Shown here: one piece after another, positions 53,358-62,036 of the stretch
Layout of the letters: each line of letters begins with the position of its first letter
How positions within the stretch are numbered: the stretch's first letter is position 1
Assembly: GCA_035280425.1 (NCBI GenBank)
Contig: DATEFW010000021.1
Coordinates: 248,001 to 312,000 of the forward strand
Source of the DNA: QHXW01 sp035280425
Lineage (GTDB): Bacteria; Acidobacteriota; Terriglobia; Bryobacterales; Bryobacteraceae
Direction: 5' to 3'
DNA length: 64,000 nt
Notes under the pieces: model-generated
Database searches by the model: none
Told to the model about the DNA's origin: nothing
What the model saw: only the letters and a program-made list of their open reading frames with translations
Made by a program: the position numbers and the translations under genes

Positions 53358-56300
53358 CTACCAGATGAACTTCAACGCGAATTGAAGTTCCCGGTTGCTG
53401 GCGGCGGTGCTGTTGATCGTGTTGAATGCGCCGATCTGTGAGATGTCAACCGGCCCGGTCGGGTGTCCGGAATTGTCGTAGTTGACGTATGTGTCCTCGT
53501 ACGGATTGGGAACCGAGAAGATCGGGTGGTTCAGCAAATTAAAAGCCTCAAACCGGAACTGCGCCTTGAGCCGCTCCGTAATCGTAAACATCTTTTGCGT
53601 GGTGAAATCGAAACTAACGAACTTGGGTCCGCGCAGCACGCCGCGTCCCCCATTGCCGAATACTTCCGCATTGGTCGGTGTGGCAAACGAGGATATATTC
53701 CAGAACTCCAGAATCTGGTGCGGACCATCGTTAGCCTTGCCACTGATGTCGCAGTTGTCCTGTTCGAAATTTGCGTTATTCACCGCCGCATCACTTGCAT
53801 TCAGGCAGGACATCGCGAACCCGCTGCGAATCACGCCGATGCCGCCGATCTGCCAGCCGCCGAGCAGCGCGTCTCGAACTCCGGACCAGTTGGCGCCCCA
53901 GGTCCTGCCTTTGCCGAAAGGCAGTTCATAAAGAGCGCTGTTGACCCAGTTCAGCTTCACGTCAAATGCTGAAGGCCCGTAGTCCAATTTGTAATCCCAC
54001 ACATGCGGAGTCGACGGCCCGCAACAGCCGCCGTCTCGCGTGGCCGAGGCCGTGTCCAACGACTTGGCCCACGTAAACGAGCTAAGGAACGTCAGTCCCT
54101 GCGAATAACGCTTCTCGACTTTGGATTGCATGGAATTGTAGTTCGCCGAGGTCACGCCTTGCACCAGGTTGTAATACGAGGACAGCGACGGGTATGGTTG
54201 CGGCAGATACGTCACCGGCTGCGCTACATGCAGCCCGTTAAAGGCAGGCAGCGTTTCGTTCTGGTCGGTCAGGTGCGGCAAGTGTGTCGAAGCCGAAGCG
54301 ACGTACGCCACCTCGAGCACGAGATTCTGCGCCAGCTCCTGCTGGATGCCAAAACTCCACTGCTGGATCCGCGGAGTCTTCAAATGCGGATCGATGGTGA
54401 ACTGCGAGGGCGGTCCGATGGTTTGCGAAGTGTTCTCAAAAATCTGGTCCACCACCGAATACGTTCCCTTGCGAATATATTTCACCGATACCGGGGCGCT
54501 GCGCGCAAAATCAAACCACGGATTGGCGTTCATGGGAGAGTAGAAGATTCCCGCGCCGCCGCGAAGCACCGTTTTGCCATGGCCCCAGGCAGGCGTCCAT
54601 GCGAAGCCCAGCCGCGGGGACCAGTTGGAAAAATCAGTCTTCACAAGACTGCGGCCCAAAATGTTGCTACGAATGAACGGCAAATATTGGGGAGAAGTAG
54701 GATCGGAGATGAAGCGCGCTGGCGGCATGCCCTGATATGGGTCGCCGCTGCCCGCCCGCACGATGGTCGGCACACCGTTAATGAAATCCAGATTCGTAAT
54801 CTGATCCCGGTTGTCGTACCAGTATGGCGAGATTTCGTACCGCAATCCGAAATTCAACGTGAGATTTCGCGACATTTTGAAATCGTCCTGAACGTAGTAA
54901 GCTTGCGTCCAGCGGAACAGATGGTCGTGTGCATCGCCGGTGGCCACCTCGGAATCGTTGCTGATGCCCAGCAGGAACGAGGCCAGCGACGTGCCGCCGC
55001 TGCCGTCCAGTGCCGCTGTGGCCGACACAGGGAAATTATAAGAGCCGCGCGCCAGGTTATGCGACAGGAGGTTCAGGTACTCATGCCGGAAATCGACGCC
55101 GGCTTTGATGAAGTGCCGGCCCTTGTTCAGCGACCAGTCGTCTCCGTATTCCCATTCGTTCTGAATTTTTTGCAGCGGGTGTCCGAACGACTGCTCACCG
55201 AGCGACAGAAAGCTGTCGCCCGAGCCGTTGAACTGCGGCATGCCGTAGTCAATCGCGGCGCCGGATACGCCCGGAATACCCAGTGTGCTGCCGGCGACAT
55301 TCTGGCTGCCTGCAAGTTCGCCCAGGCGGCTGCCGTTGGACCGGACATAATTGGCCTTCAGCTCATTGACCATGCGGGACCCGATTGTCCAGGAGTGGTG
55401 CAAGGTCGCCGTATAAGTCTTGGTGGATGCAGTGATTCCGGTCCCCGGCAAGAGCGGCGAAGTCGACGTGTCCTCCCGCGCCTGGGAAAAACGGCCCCAG
55501 AGGTTCATGTTTGAGTTGATGATATAGTCGATGCGGCCCGCGCCCTGATCGAAGTCCGTCGGGTTACTCACAATGCCGGAGAAGTTGTCGCGGAGTCCGG
55601 GAAGGTTGGGCGAAGGGAAATAAGGGGTCCCCAAAAATTTGGCAATCGCCGGATTGAAGCATTGCTGCGGGATCTGCATGTTGGGCCATGGCACATCGGT
55701 GTTGGGATTCGGATTGAAACAGCCAGCCGGAAGCGCGTTGTTGGCGAAAAATGTGGGATTGCCGCTCGCATCCGTGACGTGCGGCATGTAGATCGGGATG
55801 CCATATCCGGAAAGATCCCCGCTCTTCACTGCCGGTAGCGGCACCGTGGCCAACTGGTTGCCATGCGTTCTGTCCCGCAATCCTTCATAGCTGCCGAAAT
55901 AAAAAATCTTGTCTTTCAGAATCTTGCCGCCGGCCGTCGCGCCGTACTGGTTGCGCCGGAACGGCGGTTTCGGCGCCGGCCCACCGGCGTTGATGTCGTT
56001 GAAAAAGTCCTTGGCGTCCAGCGCATCGTTTCTCAGAAAGTCGTAAGCCGTGCCGTGGAATAAGTTGGTCCCTCCTTTAGTGACGGCGTTCAATTGAGCG
56101 GCGCCCCGGCCGAATTCGGCGCTGTAGGAATTCGTCTGCACCTTGAATTCCTGGATCTCATCCACCGACGGGATCGCGGCCACCGTGTTCGAGTCCGGCG
56201 AGGTGTTCACTGCTCCATCCAGCAGGTAATTGGTGTCCTGCGACCGCGATCCTCCCAGCGAATAGAATTCATCGTTGCGGCGGCCGACGTTACGAACATC

Positions 56301-56840
56301 CTGGAAACCTGTGTTGCCGTCCTTGGTGAAGGTCACGCCCGGGCCCAGCGTCGCCAGATCCAGAAAATTGCGGCCGTTCAACGGCAGATCGACGACACGC
56401 TTGTTGTCGATCACCTGGCCCACGGTGCTCGATTCCGTCGTGAGCAGCGGGGCTTCCGCCGTGGCAGTGACCGTTTCGGAAACCTGCCCGATTTCCAGCG
56501 TCACATCGACACGTGCTTTCTGCTCGACCTGCAGTTCAAACGCGGGAACGGATGCCGTGCGGAAACTGGGGTGCTTGACGGTCACCGTGTACCGTCCCGG
56601 ATCGAGCGCGGAGACGGTGTAATCCCCAGTGCTGGTGGTGCGCGTCACATGCGGCGTGTTGCGGTCGACATTGGTGACCGTCACCTCGGCATCGGGTACG
56701 ACTGCGCCGGTCGAGTCGAAGACAATACCGGTAACGCTTCCGGTTCCAATTTGCGCGAAGCTCATTCCCGCGGCAAGCACAAGCGCCGCGAAAACAAGCA
56801 GAACATGAACAAAAACTGTCGGTTTGGTCTGATCAAACAT
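53358..56840 (-). CDS. Oar-like TonB-dependent outer-membrane receptor
   Basis: A 1160-residue receptor. A signal peptide (VLLVFAALVLAAGMSFAQ) comes first. A carboxypeptidase-regulatory-like domain (GSVTGIVFDSTGAVVPDAEVTV, GDYTVSALDPGRYTV) occupies about 28-115. The plug follows (VDLPLNGRNFLDLATLGPG, YLLDGAVNTSPD, EFGRGAAQLNAVTKGGTN) and then a barrel that ends in LQFALKFIW, with the aromatic last residue used for outer-membrane insertion. Families of this type import large nutrients, probably oligosaccharides or peptides, in Acidobacteria. ATG 56840 has GGAGG ten bases upstream. It is intact, unlike the fragment at 15 kb. Confidence 0.93.
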   Translation of the reverse strand: MFDQTKPTVFVHVLLVFAALVLAAGMSFAQIGTGSVTGIVFDSTGAVVPDAEVTVTNVDRNTPHVTRTTSTGDYTVSALDPGRYTVTVKHPSFRTASVPAFELQVEQKARVDVTLEIGQVSETVTATAEAPLLTTESSTVGQVIDNKRVVDLPLNGRNFLDLATLGPGVTFTKDGNTGFQDVRNVGRRNDEFYSLGGSRSQDTNYLLDGAVNTSPDSNTVAAIPSVDEIQEFKVQTNSYSAEFGRGAAQLNAVTKGGTNLFHGTAYDFLRNDALDAKDFFNDINAGGPAPKPPFRRNQYGATAGGKILKDKIFYFGSYEGLRDRTHGNQLATVPLPAVKSGDLSGYGIPIYMPHVTDASGNPTFFANNALPAGCFNPNPNTDVPWPNMQIPQQCFNPAIAKFLGTPYFPSPNLPGLRDNFSGIVSNPTDFDQGAGRIDYIINSNMNLWGRFSQAREDTSTSPLLPGTGITASTKTYTATLHHSWTIGSRMVNELKANYVRSNGSRLGELAGSQNVAGSTLGIPGVSGAAIDYGMPQFNGSGDSFLSLGEQSFGHPLQKIQNEWEYGDDWSLNKGRHFIKAGVDFRHEYLNLLSHNLARGSYNFPVSATAALDGSGGTSLASFLLGISNDSEVATGDAHDHLFRWTQAYYVQDDFKMSRNLTLNFGLRYEISPYWYDNRDQITNLDFINGVPTIVRAGSGDPYQGMPPARFISDPTSPQYLPFIRSNILGRSLVKTDFSNWSPRLGFAWTPAWGHGKTVLRGGAGIFYSPMNANPWFDFARSAPVSVKYIRKGTYSVVDQIFENTSQTIGPPSQFTIDPHLKTPRIQQWSFGIQQELAQNLVLEVAYVASASTHLPHLTDQNETLPAFNGLHVAQPVTYLPQPYPSLSSYYNLVQGVTSANYNSMQSKVEKRYSQGLTFLSSFTWAKSLDTASATRDGGCCGPSTPHVWDYKLDYGPSAFDVKLNWVNSALYELPFGKGRTWGANWSGVRDALLGGWQIGGIGVIRSGFAMSCLNASDAAVNNANFEQDNCDISGKANDGPHQILEFWNISSFATPTNAEVFGNGGRGVLRGPKFVSFDFTTQKMFTITERLKAQFRFEAFNLLNHPIFSVPNPYEDTYVNYDNSGHPTGPVDISQIGAFNTINSTAASNRELQFALKFIW

Positions 56841-57214
56841 TGGTCGCACACCTCCACACTCCTTCAAGGGCACGTCGGGCCCGTGAGAAATTTTTAACAA
56901 TTTGCCCCTGTCACGTCCGCCCGGAGAGCCGCTCGGGCCCGTTCCGCGGGTGTGGATATTTGAGGTAAGGATATATCGAATTACGCTCGAACGCAACCGC
57001 AGCCTTGATGACACCGCAGCCTTGACGGGGAAGGTCGCCGGTGCTGCCGTTCGGGTTACGGTGTATATGGTGCCTGTTCGAGCGCCCGATGTAGATCACA
57101 AAAACGGATTGGCCGTCGCAGTTATTCGCGGGAACCAAGTGTTATATAATCCCTCCACGTCGAACGCTCTGGCTGTACCGTTATGGCTCCAGCCGGAGAC
57201 GATTGGGGTGCCGT
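56841..57214. promoter_or_regulatory. Divergent 374-bp control region
   Basis: No gene is seen between the receptor and the propeller protein starts. TATAAT at 57145-57150, with TTATTC 17 bases upstream, is a fair plus-strand promoter for the propeller gene, 65 bases before its start. No clear promoter was picked for the receptor, nor any riboswitch-like fold. Confidence 0.35.
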
Positions 57215-58108
57215 ATGACCAAACGGGAATTCCTCGCAAGTGGCCTCGGGGCAGGCCTGGCCTTGGCCGCAGGCCCCAGCGCCTTCTCGCAGTCAGTCGC
57301 TGCACGAAAGGAAGGCGGGCAACGGAATCGCAAAGTTCCGTCGCGCATGGCGAAAACGACGAAGCTGTTCAAAAGTCCGCCCGGCTATCCCAACGGGATT
57401 GCCGTCACGCCTGAAGGGTTGTGGATTGGCGAGCAGAAAATGTCGGGCGCGGAAGCCGTGGCGTATCATCTCCCCGAGCCGAAAATACTTACCGAAAACG
57501 CCTGGCTCGTCGATTGGGACGGCAAGCTGCTGAAGACGGTGACGACTCCTTCCAGAAACACAAGCGGGATGGCTGTCGGTGGCGGATATGTCTGGATGGT
57601 CGCAAACGCGCCTCCGGAAGGCGTTTTTCAGGTGGATATGAATTCCCGGCTGATTAGCCACCGCCAGATCCCGCTCGGCCCGGCTAACGATGGTGGCGGT
57701 TGCCACGGCGCGCTGTGGCACGACGGCAAGCTGTGGATTGCGTCGTTGCGGCTTCGCGGTAATCTGCGCGTCGATCCGGAGACTTGGCAGCCGGAATTCA
57801 TGATCCCGTTCTACCAGGCCCCGGACCGCGTGCGTTACCACGGCATCGCGTGGGACAACGAAACCATCTGGCAGGTCGTTGGCAACGAAAGTAAGCGTTA
57901 CAGCGAGTACCGGCCTGGTCTGGTGCGGTACGAAGCCGCGACCGGCAAGGTGCTGGAGACGGTGGACTTTGTTCCAAACTCCTGCGATCCGCACGGTCTG
58001 GCGATGCATGAGGGCAAGCTGATCAGCTGCGATGCAGGGATTCATCCGGGCTGGCCCAATAACGACAGTCCAACGGCGGGCTGGATCTTCCAGATCGACT
58101 TCGTCTGA
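57215..58108 (+). CDS. Secreted beta-propeller (SMP-30/streptogramin lyase-like) protein
   Basis: A 297-residue protein. The N-terminus MTKREFLASGLGAGLALAAG looks like a Tat-type signal, though with Lys-Arg instead of twin Arg. The body has propeller repeats of the SMP-30/streptogramin-lyase kind: GYPNGIAVTPEGLWIGEQ, TSGMAVGGGYVWMVAN, GALWHDGKLWIASL, YHGIAWDNETIWQVV and CDPHGLAMHEGKLISCD. The repeated His/Asp pattern suggests a metal-bound lactonase-like centre, but the substrate is unknown. Start ATG 57215 rather than TTG 57203. Confidence 0.8.
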   Translation: MTKREFLASGLGAGLALAAGPSAFSQSVAARKEGGQRNRKVPSRMAKTTKLFKSPPGYPNGIAVTPEGLWIGEQKMSGAEAVAYHLPEPKILTENAWLVDWDGKLLKTVTTPSRNTSGMAVGGGYVWMVANAPPEGVFQVDMNSRLISHRQIPLGPANDGGGCHGALWHDGKLWIASLRLRGNLRVDPETWQPEFMIPFYQAPDRVRYHGIAWDNETIWQVVGNESKRYSEYRPGLVRYEAATGKVLETVDFVPNSCDPHGLAMHEGKLISCDAGIHPGWPNNDSPTAGWIFQIDFV

Positions 58109-58177
58109 CCTCTTAGGCACACGACTCACTTTGTTCCGCGCTCTAGCGCTTGCCATGAGCCGGGCCATGCCTTTCGA

Positions 58178-60043
58178 CTAAGCCTTCAGGTACCAGGGCA
58201 CATTTACCACTACGATCCGCTGGCTGCCGCGCAGCAGCAACCAGGCCTTCAGGATCTCGGCGCGCTGGTTGTGTAAAAAGTAGTGATACCAGTGGCGCTC
58301 CACCATTTCCGGAAGCACCACAACAATTTCGCGGCCGGGATTCTGTTTTTCGACCTGAAGAACATAATCCAAAATGGGTCTGAGAACCCAGCGATAGGGC
58401 GATTCCAGCACCACCAGTTCAGGCGGTGGCAGTCCCGCCTCTCGGGCGGGCGCCTGAGCGAGCGCAGCCCAGTCTTGGCGGAAAGCGCAGGTGGCGTCTT
58501 CGTCCGTGGCGATGTAGATGGCTCGAATTTCCCGGGAAACGTTGTAGCTGAAACGCAAGGCATTCTGGGTGATCCGGCTCCAGCCGGCAATCGGCGTGAT
58601 TACCAGTGGAATCTCCAGGCGCTTGAAGTCCATGGGGTCCTGTGTCGCGGTCTCCGCGGCAACGCTGTCGTAATGGCGGTGAACTCTGATCATCACGAAC
58701 AGCATCAGGGGAATCAGCAGAACCGTTACCCATGCGCCTTCCAGGAATTTAGCCGCGAGCACCACCACGGTGGTGATGGCCGTGGCACAAGCGCCGAGGC
58801 CGTTCAACGCCATGCTGTGCCAGTGGCCCGGACCCTGTCGCCTCCAGTGCATCACCATGCCGGTCTGCGAAAGCGTAAAGGCCAGGAAGGCGCCCACCGC
58901 ATAAAGCGGGATCAGACGGTCGGTGACGCCGCGGAATAGAATCAGCAGTCCTGCGGTGAGCACAGCTAACGCGCTGATGCCGTTCGTGTATACGAGCCGG
59001 CGGCCGGTTGAAGCGAAAGAGTGCGGCAGGTAGCTGTCGAGCGCGATGATGCGGCAGAGGCGCGGAAAATCCGCGAAGGCCGTATTCGCGGAAAAAGAGA
59101 GGACAAGAAGGATCGCTCCAATAGAAGCGTAATAGAACAGCCCTTTGCCGGCGACGGCGCGCAGCAGCATCGAAAGCACACTCTCATAACCCTTCTCGGG
59201 ATTGGTCGCGCCGATCCCATAGGCCGAGGACAGATAGGCAATGCCCATCAGCAGCACCATCAGAATCGCGATGATAATCGTGAGGGTCCGTTGGGCATTG
59301 AGCGCCGTCGGCTCCCGGAAGGCCTTCACACCATTGGAGACCGCTTCCACACCAGTCATGGCCGTGCAGCCGCTGGAGAACACCTGCAAGAGCATCCACG
59401 CGCTGACCGTTGCGCTGGCCGGGGGCATCGCTGGAACTGATTCCACTGGGATGGGATGACCACCGGCAGCGAGCGCCTTCACCAGCCCGGCGGCGATTAG
59501 CGCCAGCAGGCAGCCCACGAAAAAATACGTCGGAATCATGAACACGATGCCGGCTTCCCGGAGTCCGCGGAGGTTCACGATGGTGATGACCAATAGGATG
59601 GAGAGACAAATCAGTAGCGTATGGGGATAAAGGCTCGGCACGGCGGAGACCAGTGCGCCGACACCCGCCGAAATGCCCACCGCGGCAGTGAGCACGTAGT
59701 CGATCATCAGGGCCGCGGCGGCCAGCAGTCCCGCGCCGTCACCGATATTTTCCCGGGCGACGGTATACGAGCCGCCTCCGCCCGGATAGGCCGCGATGGT
59801 CTGACGATACGAAAAATAGAGAATCCCCAGAAGAACGACGATGCTGAAACTGACTGGCAGGATGTAGGCGACGCCGGCGGCGCCGAGCGGGATCAGCAAC
59901 GTAAGCGCCGCCTCCGGACCGTAGGCGGCGGAACTTAGCGCATCCAGCCCGAAGATGGGAATGCCGGCGGCAGGTCCGATTTTTTCCGCCCGTTCCTCCT
60001 TGGACGCCATCGGGCGTCCGAGTACTATGTCGACAACAGACAT
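58178..60043 (-). CDS. APC-superfamily permease, KimA-like potassium importer
   Basis: A 621-residue protein. About twelve membrane helices fill the first 450 residues, with the APC signature FGLDALSSAAYGPEAALTLL near 29-48, YPGGGGSYTVARENIGDGAGL near 88-108 and FSSGCTAMTGVEAVSNGVKAF near 225-245. The cytoplasmic C-terminus (about 480-621) looks like a universal-stress-like domain (ITPIAGWSRITQNALRFSY, IVVVLPEMVERHWYHYFLHN). This two-part layout and the core motifs resemble KimA, a high-affinity potassium/proton symporter; an amino-acid substrate cannot be excluded. ATG 60043 is chosen over 60166, since the extra 41 residues are not family-like. Confidence 0.8.
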   Translation of the reverse strand: MSVVDIVLGRPMASKEERAEKIGPAAGIPIFGLDALSSAAYGPEAALTLLIPLGAAGVAYILPVSFSIVVLLGILYFSYRQTIAAYPGGGGSYTVARENIGDGAGLLAAAALMIDYVLTAAVGISAGVGALVSAVPSLYPHTLLICLSILLVITIVNLRGLREAGIVFMIPTYFFVGCLLALIAAGLVKALAAGGHPIPVESVPAMPPASATVSAWMLLQVFSSGCTAMTGVEAVSNGVKAFREPTALNAQRTLTIIIAILMVLLMGIAYLSSAYGIGATNPEKGYESVLSMLLRAVAGKGLFYYASIGAILLVLSFSANTAFADFPRLCRIIALDSYLPHSFASTGRRLVYTNGISALAVLTAGLLILFRGVTDRLIPLYAVGAFLAFTLSQTGMVMHWRRQGPGHWHSMALNGLGACATAITTVVVLAAKFLEGAWVTVLLIPLMLFVMIRVHRHYDSVAAETATQDPMDFKRLEIPLVITPIAGWSRITQNALRFSYNVSREIRAIYIATDEDATCAFRQDWAALAQAPAREAGLPPPELVVLESPYRWVLRPILDYVLQVEKQNPGREIVVVLPEMVERHWYHYFLHNQRAEILKAWLLLRGSQRIVVVNVPWYLKA

Positions 60044-60184
60044 GGAAGTATTTTCGCCCAAGCGGAGAGCGATAGCTTGACCCGACAGCGGTAAGATGGA
60101 TGCACGAAAAGCCGGGCAGCGTGCGACACTTTGTTGTGAATTTGAGACGCCACTCAACGCATTCATTCGGAAAGGATGGACGTC

Positions 60185-61483
60185 GTGAGAATCTTGATGA
60201 TAATAGCGTCTCTAAGCCTGATAGCCGCCTTTGTCGGCGCTCAAGCTGACGAAGCACCGTCAGGCTTTGACAACAAAAGCAACGGCGTTGCAGACGACGC
60301 AACGCACCAGGCAGATCAGGCGAAATTCGACGAAGTCGAGAGCGTAGCCGACGGACTGGGTCCGCTGTATAACGCTCAATCGTGCCGCGAATGCCACCAG
60401 AATCCGTCATCGGGCGGCGCCAGCCAAGTCGCAGAACTGCGTGTAGGACACCTGGGAGCGGGCGGCCGCTTTGAGAATCCCAACATCCCGATCAACCGGG
60501 GAACGGAAGTGATTTCCGGACGCACGCTGGTGAACGATCGCGCCATTTGCCCCAGTGGGGCGTATCCGGACGCAGAGATTCAGGAGCGCGCACCCGACAG
60601 CGAGTCGGTCCACACCGAGCGGATCTCACTCAGCCTGCTGGGAGACGGTTTCGTTGAGGCGTTGCCAGATCAGACTTTGCTTGATCTGGCACGCAATCAA
60701 TGTAAGGCCTCACATGGCAAGATCTGCGGCCTGGCGATCCACGTTCCGATCGTGGAAGCACCCGGGCAGGTGGGTATCGGTCGCTTCGGCTGGAAGGATC
60801 AGCAGGCCAGCCTGCTGTCGTTTTCGGGAGATGCTTACCTGAACGAGATGGGCATCACCAGTCGCCTGTTCCCGGATGAAGTGACGAAGCTGTGCAACAC
60901 CGCGTCCGAGCCGAACGACAAACCGGGGCCGGATGGGCTGGCGGACGTCGATCGCTTCGCACGGTTCGTCCGTGCCTTGAAGGCGCCGGCGCGTGATGCG
61001 AAATTGGCGGCTACACCGAAGGCGCAAAAAGGATCGGAACTGTTTGACAAAGCCGGCTGCGCAGTATGCCACGTGCGCACCCTGATCACGGCGGCCGCGG
61101 GAACCAAGATCAATGGCGGAGCGTTTGCGGTTCCGCTGGCGCTCGGCAGCAAGACCTTCCATCCGTTTGGTGATTTCCTCCTGCATGACGTCGGAACCGG
61201 GGACGGCATTGAAATTCCCGTTGCAGAACATTATTCGCGCATGGCGCGTCAAATGCCGAAGGAGTGCACGCCGGAGAATTTTCAAAAGACTCGCAACCGA
61301 GTGCGGACGGCGCCTTTGTGGGGCGTGCGGTTGCGTCCGAGGCTGATGCACGATGGGGCTTCGCTGACTTTCCGCGACGCCATTCTGCGCCACCGCAGAG
61401 AAGCGGCGAGGTCGGCAGAGCGATTTCGGCGGATGGGGCGTAGCGACCAGGAGGCATTAACCGAATTCCTGAAGTCGCTGTGA
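60185..61483 (+). CDS. Di-haem c-type cytochrome (DHOR-family oxidoreductase)
   Basis: A 432-residue exported protein with a signal peptide (ILMIIASLSLIAAFVGAQA) and two haem-binding motifs, CRECH near 67 and CAVCH near 300. This pattern is that of the di-haem oxidoreductase family, related to bacterial cytochrome c peroxidases and thiosulphate oxidoreductases. Final segments RTAPLWGVRLRPRLMHDGASLT and a C-terminal helix are typical, the Met or His there being a possible axial ligand. I chose GTG 60185 because AGGA lies eight bases upstream; an in-frame ATG three codons earlier abuts the ribosome site. Confidence 0.85.
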   Translation: MRILMIIASLSLIAAFVGAQADEAPSGFDNKSNGVADDATHQADQAKFDEVESVADGLGPLYNAQSCRECHQNPSSGGASQVAELRVGHLGAGGRFENPNIPINRGTEVISGRTLVNDRAICPSGAYPDAEIQERAPDSESVHTERISLSLLGDGFVEALPDQTLLDLARNQCKASHGKICGLAIHVPIVEAPGQVGIGRFGWKDQQASLLSFSGDAYLNEMGITSRLFPDEVTKLCNTASEPNDKPGPDGLADVDRFARFVRALKAPARDAKLAATPKAQKGSELFDKAGCAVCHVRTLITAAAGTKINGGAFAVPLALGSKTFHPFGDFLLHDVGTGDGIEIPVAEHYSRMARQMPKECTPENFQKTRNRVRTAPLWGVRLRPRLMHDGASLTFRDAILRHRREAARSAERFRRMGRSDQEALTEFLKSL

Positions 61484-61642
61484 CCGTCTTCAGCCGTGCC
61501 GGACGACTGCAAAGACAAGCAGCGGCGTTAACCAATCTTCATCACGTTTCTTTTCACGTATCGTTACAATTCTCCGCCGCGACAATCCATCCAAATCAGC
61601 TGAGGATGGAAAAAGCCACCTCGAAAGAGAGATCAAAGCGTT

Positions 61643-61939
61643 ATGTTAAAAAGAATCGGACTTTCGCTCGCGGCGATTTGTGCGGCAGCGGCATTTGTAA
61701 GGCCTCCAACAGCCATGGCTGCTGATGGCGACGACTATAATCGCAGCTCCTACTCATACTACGAAGGACGTAATGCCCACACAGGCGCCGAGCACTCGCA
61801 ACAATTCCGCAACGACAGGGACGATGACGCGTGGCGCTATAACCGCGACCGCTGGCGCGAACACGCACAACGTGAACGTACCCGCCGCAATCATCGGGAT
61901 CGGGACGACGGATACCGATACAACTCGTATGAGCGGTAA
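61643..61939 (+). CDS. Small secreted Arg/Asp/Tyr-rich protein
   Basis: A 98-residue protein with a good signal peptide (LKRIGLSLAAICAAAAFV to TAMAAD) and a mature part of about 70 residues that is almost only Arg, Asp, Asn, Tyr and His (YNRDRWREHAQRERTRRNH). No fold or homology is recognised; it may be disordered or bind metal or polyanions. AGAGA before the ATG and the signal peptide support it as a real gene. The terminator hairpin at 61978 ends it. Confidence 0.6.
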   Translation: MLKRIGLSLAAICAAAAFVRPPTAMAADGDDYNRSSYSYYEGRNAHTGAEHSQQFRNDRDDDAWRYNRDRWREHAQRERTRRNHRDRDDGYRYNSYER

Positions 61940-61977
61940 GACAACTGTCGGCGGCGCGCGCACCGAATATACCGAAA

Positions 61978-62007
61978 GGGCAGGCCACCGAACGTGATGG
62001 CCTGCCC
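61978..62007. terminator. Bidirectional hairpin between convergent genes
   Basis: GGGCAGGCCA and TGGCCTGCCC form a perfect ten-pair stem around a ten-base loop, midway between the small secreted protein gene and the convergent glycosidase gene. No long T-run follows on either strand. Confidence 0.55.
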
Positions 62008-62036
62008 GCCGGGCCCACTGCTCTACAGCGGTCGTT

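Noticed and set aside
54003..55514. 503-codon open frame on the plus strand
   Set aside because: It lies wholly antisense to the TonB-dependent receptor gene, is rich in Arg/His/Val as expected of a GC-rich shadow frame, and has no motif.
60044..60184. c-di-AMP (ydaO) riboswitch before the KimA-like gene
   Set aside because: The leader is too short and no GGGG/GAG consensus core or paired arms were seen.
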